The position numbers were made by a program, and so were the translations under genes. The notes under the pieces were generated by a model that saw nothing but the letters and a program-made list of their open reading frames with translations, was not told the DNA's origin and did not search any database. Shown here piece after piece: positions 34,485-42,053 of a stretch of 64,000 bases of DNA. Within the stretch, counting starts at the first letter, position 1. Each line of letters opens with the position of its first letter. The stretch comes from Chloroflexota bacterium (lineage in GTDB: Bacteria; Chloroflexota; Chloroflexia; Thermomicrobiales; JADLAZ01), in NCBI GenBank assembly GCA_020849725.1, contig JADLAZ010000160.1, positions 1 to 64,000 on the forward strand, in the 5' to 3' direction.

Positions 34485-35465
34485 ATGGGCACAGAGCACG
34501 ATATGCCAGCGTCACCGGCACCGCCCCCCGGCCCACCCGTCCCCCACGACAGCATGGTCTGGCTGCCGGGCGGCGCGTTCCTGATGGGATCGAACGATCA
34601 CTACCACGAGGAGGCGCCCGTCCACCCGGTCACGGTTGCAGGCTTCTGGATCGACCTCTACGCCGTCACGAACGACCAGTTTGCCGCCTTCGTCGCCGCC
34701 ACCGGCTACACCACGCTCGTCGAGCGTGCCCCGGACCCGGCCGACTACCCCGGCGCGCTGCCGGAGATGCTCGTGCCGGCGTCGGTCGTCTTCCGCCAGC
34801 CGCCGGGCCGCGTCGACCTGCGCAACCACTACAACTGGTGGACCTACGTGCCGGGGGCGAACTGGCGGCAGCCGCAGGGACCGGGCAGCAGCATCGCCGG
34901 CCGGGGCGATCACCCGGTCGTCCAGGTCGCCTACGAGGACGCTGCCGCCTGGGCCGCCTGGGCCGGCAAGGTGCTGCCGACCGAGGCCGAGTGGGAGTAC
35001 GCCGCGCGCGGCGGTCTCGACAGCAAGGTCTATGCCTGGGGCGATGAGTTGACGCCGGGCGGCCGGCATCTGGCCAACACCTGGCAGGGTGAGTTCCCCT
35101 GGCAGAACCTGGCCACCGACGGCTACGCCGGCACCGCGCCGGTGGGTTCGTTCCCGCCGAATGGCTACGGCCTCTACGACATGATCGGCAACGCCTGGGA
35201 GTGGACGACCGATTGGTACGAGCCGGGCCATCAGGGCGCGGCGCCGTGCTGCGGCGCGGTCAACCCGACCGGCGGCCGCCAGGAGCAGAGCTACGACCCC
35301 GGCCAGCCGGCCGTGCGCATCCCGCGGCGGGTGATGAAGGGCGGCTCGCACCTGTGCGCGCCGAACTACTGCCGGCGCTACCGGCCGGCGGCGCGCATGG
35401 CCCAGCCGGTCGACACCGCCACCAGTCACCTCGGCTTTCGCTGCATCGTGCGCGGGGCAGGATAG
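34485..35465 (+). CDS. Formylglycine-generating enzyme (SUMF1/FGE family)
   Basis: This 326-aa protein has WLPGGAFLMGSNDHYHEEAP, FWIDLYAVTNDQFAAFVAATG, LPTEAEWEYAARGG, MIGNAWEWTTDWY and MKGGSHLCAPNYCRRYRPAAR. The last holds the two copper-binding active-site cysteines (about 291 and 296) of aerobic FGE. It oxidises the sulfatase Cys to formylglycine. Both cysteines being present argues for a true FGE rather than one of the many cysteine-free paralogues. It lies 13 bp after the sulfatase gene, most likely co-transcribed. Confidence 0.93.
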   Translation: MGTEHDMPASPAPPPGPPVPHDSMVWLPGGAFLMGSNDHYHEEAPVHPVTVAGFWIDLYAVTNDQFAAFVAATGYTTLVERAPDPADYPGALPEMLVPASVVFRQPPGRVDLRNHYNWWTYVPGANWRQPQGPGSSIAGRGDHPVVQVAYEDAAAWAAWAGKVLPTEAEWEYAARGGLDSKVYAWGDELTPGGRHLANTWQGEFPWQNLATDGYAGTAPVGSFPPNGYGLYDMIGNAWEWTTDWYEPGHQGAAPCCGAVNPTGGRQEQSYDPGQPAVRIPRRVMKGGSHLCAPNYCRRYRPAARMAQPVDTATSHLGFRCIVRGAG

Positions 35466-35546
35466 CGCGACCACGGGAGCCACCCGGCGACAGGACGACA
35501 ACCGGCGGCGCATGGGAGCGGGCTGACGCGCTCCAGGGGACCAGGT

Positions 35547-35921
35547 ATGGACGCGGAGCACCTCCTCAGTTCCTGGCAGGATGGCCCGACCCGGCGCGCG
35601 ATCACGGATTTCGTCGCGCGGGTGACGGATGCGGCAGGACCAAGTTTCATGCCCGCCGCCGAGCGGGTCGCCGTCTTCGACAATGACGGCACGCTCTGGT
35701 GCGAAAAGTCGATGCCCATTCAGTTGGCCTACGTGCTGCAGCAACTGGCGGCCATAGCCGAGCGCGACCACGCCTGGCTGGGTGGTGCGATCGTCAAGCA
35801 CTACCAGGGCGACGACGGTGATCTCCAGCGGCTGCTGGGCGGCGGTCTCGCCACCCTCGACGGGGTCGATGTCGACGACGCGACTGCCTGGCTGGCCGAA
35901 GATACCCGGCCGCCAGGGTGA
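35547..35921 (+). pseudogene. Truncated HAD-family hydrolase
   Basis: The 124-aa frame begins like a HAD phosphatase of the phosphoserine-phosphatase-like type (ITDFVARVTDAAG, then motif I VAVFDNDGTLWCEKSMPIQ). It stops before motifs II-IV. Full-length relatives are about 270-340 aa. The next gene's promoter begins 10 bp later, so the 3' part is deleted and not merely frameshifted. It follows the sulfatase/FGE pair and may once have belonged to that operon. Confidence 0.7.
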
Positions 35922-35931
35922 CGCCGCGTGC

Positions 35932-35958
35932 TACAATCGCCCCCGGCTGGGAGCCGGG
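35932..35958 (+). promoter_or_regulatory. gcvPB promoter -10 and 5'-end hairpin
   Basis: TACAAT at 35932-35937 is a likely -10 box. The perfect repeat CCCGGCT-GGG-AGCCGGG at 35942-35958 would fold at the very 5' end of the transcript, as mRNA-stabilising stems do. It could alternatively terminate the truncated HAD gene transcript. The leader of about 40 nt is too short for a glycine riboswitch. Confidence 0.45.
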
Positions 35959-35982
35959 ACACGACCGCAGCAGGAGAGAGGC

Positions 35983-37449
35983 ATGGCGGAGCCGTTGATC
36001 TACGAGTTGAGTTCGCCGGGCCGCCGCGCCGTGACGCTGCCGGCGCCGGATGTGCCGCTGGCGTCGTTGCCGGTCGAGCTGGTGCGCGACGAGCTGCGCC
36101 TGCCCGAGGTCAGCCAGATCGATGTCGTGCGCCACTACACGCGGCTGTCGCAACTGAACCACGCCATCGACATCGGCTTCTACCCGCTCGGCTCGTGCAC
36201 GATGAAGTTCAACCCCAAGATCAACGAGGAGACGGCGCGGCTGCCCGGCTTCGCCCGCATCCACCCGCTGCAGGACGAGCGCACCGTCCAGGGCGCGCTG
36301 CGGCTGATGTATGACCTGCAAGACTACCTGGGCAAGATCTCTGGCTTCGACGCCGTTAGCCTGCAGCCGGCCGCCGGCGCGCACGGCGAGTACACCGGCA
36401 TCATGGCCATCCGCGCCTACCACCTGAGCCGCGGCGACACGCGCCGCACGAAGGTGATCGTGCCCGACTCGGCCCACGGCACGAACCCGGCGACGGCGAC
36501 GATGTGCGGCTACAAGGTCGTCACCGTCCGCTCCGACGAGCGCGGCAACGTCAACCTGGAGCAGTTGCGCCGGCTGGCCGACGACGAGACGGCGGCGATG
36601 ATGATCACCAACCCGAACACGCTCGGCCTGTTCGACGAGGGCATGACCGAGATCGTCGAAATCATCCACGGCTGCGGCGCGCTGCTCTACAATGACGGCG
36701 CCAACTTCAACTCGATCCTCGGCATCGTCCGCCCCGGCGACCTGGGCGTGGACGTGATGCACTTCAACCTGCACAAGACCTTCTCGACGCCGCACGGCGG
36801 CGGTGGCCCCGGCTCCGGCCCGGTCGGCGTCAAGGCGCACCTGGCCGACTTCCTGCCAACGCCGCGCGTGGCCCGCGTCGAGGAGGATGGCCAGGCCGTC
36901 TACCGCTTCATCGCCCCGCCCGGCACCTTCGGCAAGATCCACACTTTTTACGGCAATTTCGGCATGCACGTGCGCGCCTACACCTACATCCGCGTCAATG
37001 GGCCGGACGGGCTGCGGCGCATCAGCGAGGACGCGGTGCTGGCGGCCAACTACCTGAAGGCGCGCCTGCAGGACGCCTTCCTGGTGCCGTTCGATCGCCC
37101 CTGCATGCACGAGTTCGTCATCAACGGCACGCCGCAGCGCCAGCGCGGCGTCAGCACGATGGACATGGCCAAGCGGCTGATGGACTTCCGGCTGCACCCG
37201 CCGACCGTCTACTTTCCGCTGGTCGTGCCGGAGTGCATGCTGATCGAGCCGACCGAGACGGAGAGCATCGAAACGCTGGACGCCTTCGTCCAGGCGATGC
37301 TGCAGATCGCCCGCGAGGTCGACGACGACCCCGACGTCATCCACAGCGCGCCGCACGTGACACCGGTCAGCCGCCTGGATGAGGCGCGAGCAGCGCGCAC
37401 GCCGGACCTGCGCTGGGCGCCGGCTGAGGCCGTGCCCGTCGCCGACTAG
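35983..37449 (+). CDS. gcvPB: Glycine dehydrogenase (P-protein) subunit 2
   Basis: This 488-aa PLP enzyme is the C-terminal half of the glycine cleavage P-protein. [49 protein letters not shown] and [13 protein letters not shown] are family signatures. Lys265 in [20 protein letters not shown] binds PLP. It decarboxylates glycine and passes aminomethyl to H-protein, together with GcvPA. gcvPA, gcvH and gcvT are not in the window. ATG 35983 has GGAGAGAG upstream. The next gene starts 58 bp later. Confidence 0.94.
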   Translation: MAEPLIYELSSPGRRAVTLPAPDVPLASLPVELVRDELRLPEVSQIDVVRHYTRLSQLNHAIDIGFYPLGSCTMKFNPKINEETARLPGFARIHPLQDERTVQGALRLMYDLQDYLGKISGFDAVSLQPAAGAHGEYTGIMAIRAYHLSRGDTRRTKVIVPDSAHGTNPATATMCGYKVVTVRSDERGNVNLEQLRRLADDETAAMMITNPNTLGLFDEGMTEIVEIIHGCGALLYNDGANFNSILGIVRPGDLGVDVMHFNLHKTFSTPHGGGGPGSGPVGVKAHLADFLPTPRVARVEEDGQAVYRFIAPPGTFGKIHTFYGNFGMHVRAYTYIRVNGPDGLRRISEDAVLAANYLKARLQDAFLVPFDRPCMHEFVINGTPQRQRGVSTMDMAKRLMDFRLHPPTVYFPLVVPECMLIEPTETESIETLDAFVQAMLQIAREVDDDPDVIHSAPHVTPVSRLDEARAARTPDLRWAPAEAVPVAD

Positions 37450-37507
37450 CCGGCCGCGCCAGCGGCCACGCCGCCGGCTGGCGCCGGCGCCGGAGGAGGA
37501 CACGCCG

Positions 37508-38161
37508 GTGAAGATCACCTGGTACGGGCACGCTGCCTTCCTGATCGAGACGGGCGGCCGGCGCATTATCCTCGATCCCTTCTCGCCCAGCTCCGGCTAC
37601 GGCCCGATCGATGAGCCGGCCGATATCCTGGCTATGAGCCAGGACGACGACCGCTTCCACAGCCACGCCGAGTCCGTGCGTGGCCAGCCGACGGTGCTGA
37701 TTGGCAAGACGATGGGCACGGCGCCGGTCGTCGTCGACGGTATCCCCTTTCGAGCGGTGCCGGTGTGGGAGGATGCCCAGCGGACGAAGAACAAGCACGG
37801 CATGATCGTCTTCGAGGCCGAGGGACTGCGCGTCACCCACATGGGCGACCTGGGGCACGCCCTCAACGACAAGGAGCTGGCGACCATCGCCGGCACCGAT
37901 GTGCTGCTGGCGCTGGCCGGTGGCCGCAACACCGTTGCGCTCGACGACCTGGTGGCGATCATCGACGCCATCAAGCCGCCGCTGGTTATCCCAATGCACT
38001 ACCAGACCGGCAAGGTCCTGCTCGACATCATGGAGCTCGACCCGTTCCTGGCCTACTACCCGGCCGACAGAGTCGAGCGCCGCAACGCCACCTGGCTGGA
38101 AGTCAGCCGGGAGACGGCGCCGGCCAGCACCCGCATCGTCGTCCTCAACCACGCCCGCTGA
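37508..38161 (+). CDS. Metal-dependent hydrolase, metallo-beta-lactamase fold (UPF0173/UlaG-like)
   Basis: This 217-aa protein starts ITWYGHAAFLIETGGRRIIL and DPFSPSSGYGP, as UPF0173 hydrolases do. The metal ligands sit in His of GHAAF, THMGDLGHAL and VIPMHYQTG; the usual HxHxDH motif is replaced by DDDRFHSHAES. The substrate is unknown; the relative UlaG opens L-ascorbate-6-phosphate lactone. GTG 37508 with GGAGGAGG upstream is the evident start. The next gene, 23 bp away, encodes a sugar isomerase-like protein, which hints at shared carbohydrate metabolism. Confidence 0.88.
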   Translation: MKITWYGHAAFLIETGGRRIILDPFSPSSGYGPIDEPADILAMSQDDDRFHSHAESVRGQPTVLIGKTMGTAPVVVDGIPFRAVPVWEDAQRTKNKHGMIVFEAEGLRVTHMGDLGHALNDKELATIAGTDVLLALAGGRNTVALDDLVAIIDAIKPPLVIPMHYQTGKVLLDIMELDPFLAYYPADRVERRNATWLEVSRETAPASTRIVVLNHAR

Positions 38162-38184
38162 CGGAGAAAGGAACCTGTGACACC

Positions 38185-39033
38185 ATGACCATGAGTCTTT
38201 CCTACAGCACCTGGAGCACGCAGAAGCTACCGATCGACGCGATCGTCGCCCATTGTGCCAAGCTCGGCTTCGATGGCCTGGAGCTGACCGTCATCCCCGG
38301 CTGGACCACTGACGCCGCCACGCTGACGCCGGCCGAGCGCCGCCGCATCCGCGCCCTCTACGACGAGCACAATCTGGAGTTGTGCGGCATCACCGGCAAC
38401 ACACCCCTGCTGGCGACCGACCCGGCCGAGCACGCCGCCAATATGGCCCGCTACAAGTCTTACCTGGACCTGACAGCCGAATTGCAGCGCCCCGGCGAGC
38501 ATCTGGCCATCAGCACGACGTCGTCGGGCCGGAAGGACCAATGGGAAGAGGTCAAGGACCGGCTGGTCGACGTCTTCGGCGAGCTGGCCGCTCACGCCGA
38601 GCAGCGCGGCGTCATCGTCGGCATGGAGCCGCATGTCGGCGCGGCGCTGCACCTGCCGGACCAGGTGCTGTGGCTGCTGGCGCAGGTCAACTCGCCCGGC
38701 CTGAGGGTCCACTTCGATATCAGCCACTTCAATGTCCAGGGGCTGGACATGGAGGCAGTGATCGCCCAGATCGCGCCGCACAGCGTCCACCCTCCCGGCA
38801 AGGACGAGCGCGGCGTTGAGCCGGACTACGCGTTCCTCATCCCCGGCGAGGGCGAGTGCGACTACGTGCGCTACCTGCGGGCGATGGAGCGCGCCGGCTA
38901 CACCGGCCACATCACCGTCGAGATCAGCATGATGGTCCAGCGCCGGCCCGACTACGACGCGTACGCCGCCGCTGACCAATCCTATCGGATACTGTCAAAG
39001 GCATTTGAGGACGCCGGCATCCAGCGGCCTTAA
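38185..39033 (+). CDS. Sugar phosphate isomerase/epimerase (xylose isomerase-like TIM barrel)
   Basis: This 282-aa AP-endonuclease-2 superfamily protein contains LSYSTWSTQKLPIDAIV, GFDGLELTVIPGWT, GVIVGMEPHVGAALHLPD, LRVHFDISHFNVQG (metal ligands) and GYTGHITVEISMMVQRRPD. Such proteins isomerise or epimerise sugars, inositols or hydroxypyruvate-type compounds; the substrate is unknown. It lies 23 bp after the MBL-fold gene and is probably co-transcribed. The sequence just after its stop is gene debris. Confidence 0.88.
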   Translation: MTMSLSYSTWSTQKLPIDAIVAHCAKLGFDGLELTVIPGWTTDAATLTPAERRRIRALYDEHNLELCGITGNTPLLATDPAEHAANMARYKSYLDLTAELQRPGEHLAISTTSSGRKDQWEEVKDRLVDVFGELAAHAEQRGVIVGMEPHVGAALHLPDQVLWLLAQVNSPGLRVHFDISHFNVQGLDMEAVIAQIAPHSVHPPGKDERGVEPDYAFLIPGEGECDYVRYLRAMERAGYTGHITVEISMMVQRRPDYDAYAAADQSYRILSKAFEDAGIQRP

Positions 39034-39354
39034 GCGTTGTCGACACCCGCGCGCCGCGCTGGCTGGCTGCCTACGGCGCGCGGGCCGGCGCGACGGGTGC
39101 TGGCGGCCTACGGCGCACGGGCCGGCGGGCCGAGGAAGATCTCGCGCAGCGCGGCAGCGTGCGCCTCGATCTCGGCGCTGCGGGCGGCCTGGGCGCCGGT
39201 CGCCATGTCCGCGGCCCGATGTGCCGTCTACGCTTCGATAGCGATGTCGGCAGCCACGGCGGTCGGGTCGCGCGGGTAAGAGCGTTCGGCGTGCCGCCAA
39301 GCAGATTGGTCGGCACGTTGGCCCCGCCGTGCCGGGCATGCTGGGCCTGGCTGA
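39034..39354 (-). pseudogene. Degenerate copy of the 3' end of the two-peptidase gene
   Basis: From 39034 the sequence closely matches 45799-46000 and, after a gap, 39250-39354 matches about 46114-46220. This is the last 130 or so codons of the 791-aa gene plus its 3' flank. Relative to the intact copy about 110 bp are missing in the middle, a short segment (CCTACGGCGC...GGCCGGC) is duplicated, and the reading frame is broken. It lies in the same orientation as the intact gene. No start or upstream part is present. Confidence 0.8.
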
Positions 39355-39539
39355 CAATCACGCGCCTCTGGATCAACGCCTCGTCCGAGGAGCGGACGTT
39401 CGGCAGTGTTGACGGAGCGCATGCGTGACGGGTGCGCGGCGGAAATATGCAACAGCTCCAATCACCGCAAGCTGACGTTATCCAGCCAGTGTACGACACC
39501 ATCGATCACCAGCTGGACGCGCCACGTCACACCACATGG
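39355..39539. other. Gene debris upstream of the SOS cassette
   Basis: No intact gene is present. On the minus strand near 39473-39535 an uninterrupted run reads VTWRVQLVIDGVVHWLDNVS followed by two codons and a stop. This resembles the end of a carbohydrate-binding beta-sandwich domain and is probably another relic. It ends exactly where the -35 box of the imuA promoter begins. Confidence 0.35.
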
Positions 39540-39570
39540 TTGACAACAATACGAACATGTGTTCTATTAT
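39540..39570 (+). promoter_or_regulatory. LexA-controlled promoter of imuA-imuB-dnaE2
   Basis: TTGACA at 39540-39545 is a perfect -35, and TATTAT at 39565-39570 the -10 (19-bp spacer). The spacer ends with CGAACATGTGTTCT, holding GAAC-ATGT-GTTC at 39553-39564 immediately against the -10. This is a classical LexA operator position, and the downstream genes form a known SOS-induced mutasome. Confidence 0.88.
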
Positions 39571-39632
39571 GAGTCTGGGTACGCCCAGCCTGCGCCACGT
39601 CGGTCCCTGCGGCGACGGTGGAGGAGACGACG

Positions 39633-40397
39633 GTGACGCGCGCAGCCACATCTGAGATGGACCCCGTGACCCGCGCCGACCGGCGGCAGCGCCTGCAGGC
39701 GTTGCGCCGGCAGGTGCGCGGCGTGCTGGGCAGCGCCGCTGATGCGCCGACCGCGACGGCGCTGCCGACCGGGCTGTCGGCGCTCGACGCCGTGCTGGTC
39801 GGCGGCGGCCTGCCGCGCGGTCGCCTGACGGTGCTGCTGGGAGCGGGTGCGATGGGGCTGCTGCACCGGCTGGCGGCCGAGGCGACGCGCGCCGGCACCG
39901 TCGCCTGGCTCGACCCGGCCGGCCGCCTCTTCCCGCCCGCCCTGGTCGCGGCCGGCGCCGACCTGGCCGAGGTGCTGGTCGTCGGTGATGTCGCCGGGCC
40001 GCGGCTGGGACGGGCGGCGGCGATCCTGCTGCGCACCGGCGCGGTCGACCTGCTCGTCTGTGACGCACCGGCGGCCGATGCCCGGCTGGCCGAGCGGCTC
40101 AGCCAGCTCGCTCGCCACGGCGCGACGGCGGTCGTGCTGGCCACCGCCGATCAGCCCTGGGCGTCCAGCATCGCTGACGTCTGCCTGGCGGTGCGGCGCA
40201 CGGCCTGGCGCGGCGATGGACTGGGGCTGACGGGCTACGCCATGACCGTCACGGTGTGCCGGCAGCGCGGTGGACGCGAGCGCGTGACCGCCACCATCGC
40301 CATCGACTACCCGGTCGCGCTGCCGCCCGTGCCGGCCCTGGACCACTGGCAGCGCCAGCCAGCGGCCGGGGCGCTGGCGATGGTGCGCGGCGCATGA
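39633..40397 (+). CDS. imuA: ImuA, RecA-like mutasome accessory protein
   Basis: This 254-aa RecA/SulA-like protein of translesion cassettes has RADRRQRLQALRRQVRGVLG, LPTGLSALDAVLVGGGLPRG, RLTVLLGAGAMGLLHRLA in place of a canonical Walker A, and VAWLDPAGRLFPPALVAAGA. ImuA supports ImuB and DnaE2 in induced mutagenesis. GTG 39633 is chosen because GGAGGAG lies 6 nt upstream; GTG 39618 is possible. Its ATGA overlap with imuB indicates coupling. The LexA box at 39553 controls the cassette. Confidence 0.87.
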   Translation: MTRAATSEMDPVTRADRRQRLQALRRQVRGVLGSAADAPTATALPTGLSALDAVLVGGGLPRGRLTVLLGAGAMGLLHRLAAEATRAGTVAWLDPAGRLFPPALVAAGADLAEVLVVGDVAGPRLGRAAAILLRTGAVDLLVCDAPAADARLAERLSQLARHGATAVVLATADQPWASSIADVCLAVRRTAWRGDGLGLTGYAMTVTVCRQRGGRERVTATIAIDYPVALPPVPALDHWQRQPAAGALAMVRGA

Positions 40398-41920
40398 GTG
40401 GTCGGCGCGGGCGGCTGCCACGACGGATCGCCTGCCTGCTCCTGCCACACTTCGCCCTGCAAGTGGCCGCCCGCGACCAGCCGGCGCTGCTGGCGACGGT
40501 GGCGGCCGTGAGCGACGGCACGCGCGTCATCGCCGTCACGTCGGCGGCCGCCGCGGCGGGCGTCCGCGCCGGCATGCGCCTGGCCGACGCGCGCGCGCGC
40601 TGTCCGGCGCTGACACTCGTGCCGGCCGCCCCAGCTGCCGAGGCGACGGCCAACGCGGCGCTGCTGGCGCTGCTGGCGCACTTCAGCCCGACCGTCGAGC
40701 CGGCGCGCCCGGGCGTCGTCTTTCTCGATTGGAGCGGGTTGGGCCGCGCCGAAGACGGCGAAACCGCGCAGGCGCGGCTGTTGACCCGCACGGTCGCCTC
40801 CGACCTGGGTCTAACGGCGCACACCGGCATCGCCGATGGACCGTTCACCGCCGCCGTCGCTGCTCACCACCAGGCGCGGGTCGATGCACCGGCGCTCGTG
40901 CCGGCTGGCGCGTCAGCAGTCTTCCTCGCGCCATTCGCGATCAGCGTGCTACCGGGGGTGCGGCCGGTGCTGGCACGGCTGCTGGCGCTGGGGCTGCGCC
41001 GCGTCGGCGATCTGGCGGCGCTCCCGGCGGCCGAGGTCGCGCGGCGCTTCGGGCCGGCCGTGGCGCAGGCACACGCGCTGGCGCGTGGTCAGGACCGCCG
41101 CCCGCTGCAGGGGCAGGGCGGCCCAGCCGAGCGGTCGGTCAGCGTGCCGTTCGAGCCGCCGGAGACATCGCTCGACCGGCTGCTGTTCGCCGCTACCGGC
41201 CGCCTGCGCGAGCTGCAGGACGTGCTGGAGGCCGAGGGGCTGGCGGCGAGTGACCTGCTGGTGACGCTGCGGCTCGAGGACGGCGCGACGGTGCCCCTGG
41301 CCGCGCCGCTGCTGGCGCTGGCCGGCTCGACGCGGGTGGTGCTAGAGGCGCTGCGCGCCCGCCTCGACGGCGAGCCCCTGGCCGCGCCGGTAGCCGAGTT
41401 GACGCTGACGCTTACCGGTGTCGGCCCCGAGCGTGGCCGGCAGATCGGCCTCCTGGACGCCGCCCGTGCCGCCCGTCGCCCGCGCCAACTGGAAGCGGCG
41501 ACGCGCCTGCACCTGCTGCTCGGCCCGACTGGCGCGCGCCGCGCACGCCTGCAGCCGGCGCTGCTGCCCGAGGCGGCGTTCACCTGGCAGCCGTGGGATG
41601 GCGACCCGGTCACGTCCCCAATCGACGTGAGCAGCGCGCCGACCCTGCTGCCGGCGACGCCCGGCCTGTGCCTGGTCGCGCCGCCACGGCCGGTGCGGGT
41701 CCACGTGGAGCACGGCCGGGTGGTCGCACTCCACGACGGCCCGCGCTGGCGGCGCGTCATCGCCGCCGACGGTCCCTACCGGGTAGCGACCGGCTGGTGG
41801 CCGGGCGAGACACCGGTCGAGCGTGACTACTACCTCGTCGCGATCGACGACGCCGGGCTAGTGCTGCTCTATGAGGCCGCCCCGGCCGGCGGCTGGTTCC
41901 TCGCCGCGGAGTTCGAGTGA
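40394..41920 (+). CDS. imuB: ImuB, Y-family polymerase-like mutasome hub
   Basis: This 508-aa DinB-related protein has palm/fingers-like segments (RIACLLLPHFALQVAARDQ, GVRAGMRLADARARCPALTL) and the later VLPGVRPVLARLLALGLRRV helix-hairpin-helix. The acidic polymerase residues are absent: at the usual DxD and DE positions it reads LLLPHF and FLDWSGLG. This is expected for ImuB, an inactive scaffold that links DnaE2 to the beta clamp. A little finger-like region and a C-terminal DUF-type extension (GRVVALHDGPRWRRVIAADG, WWPGETPVERDYYLV) complete it. It overlaps imuA by 4 bp. Confidence 0.88.
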   Translation: MSGRRGRLPRRIACLLLPHFALQVAARDQPALLATVAAVSDGTRVIAVTSAAAAAGVRAGMRLADARARCPALTLVPAAPAAEATANAALLALLAHFSPTVEPARPGVVFLDWSGLGRAEDGETAQARLLTRTVASDLGLTAHTGIADGPFTAAVAAHHQARVDAPALVPAGASAVFLAPFAISVLPGVRPVLARLLALGLRRVGDLAALPAAEVARRFGPAVAQAHALARGQDRRPLQGQGGPAERSVSVPFEPPETSLDRLLFAATGRLRELQDVLEAEGLAASDLLVTLRLEDGATVPLAAPLLALAGSTRVVLEALRARLDGEPLAAPVAELTLTLTGVGPERGRQIGLLDAARAARRPRQLEAATRLHLLLGPTGARRARLQPALLPEAAFTWQPWDGDPVTSPIDVSSAPTLLPATPGLCLVAPPRPVRVHVEHGRVVALHDGPRWRRVIAADGPYRVATGWWPGETPVERDYYLVAIDDAGLVLLYEAAPAGGWFLAAEFE

Positions 41921-42053
41921 AGTGATGAGTACTGAGTGATGAGTGGGACGGGGTTGTGGTCGGCAAATTAGAGTGCCCTCTTGCTGACAGACACACTACC
42001 GGCGCGACCGCCGCCGTCTCGCCCGGTGGCGGGACCAGGCGGGAGGTGCGGCG

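Noticed and set aside
35938..35982. Glycine riboswitch upstream of gcvPB
   Set aside because: The leader is only about 40 nt and holds a single 7-bp stem; no aptamer fits.
35794..37566. A 590-codon open frame antisense to gcvPB
   Set aside because: The plus strand encodes a full PLP enzyme with all motifs; the antisense product is low complexity (Arg/Val/Asp) with no family.
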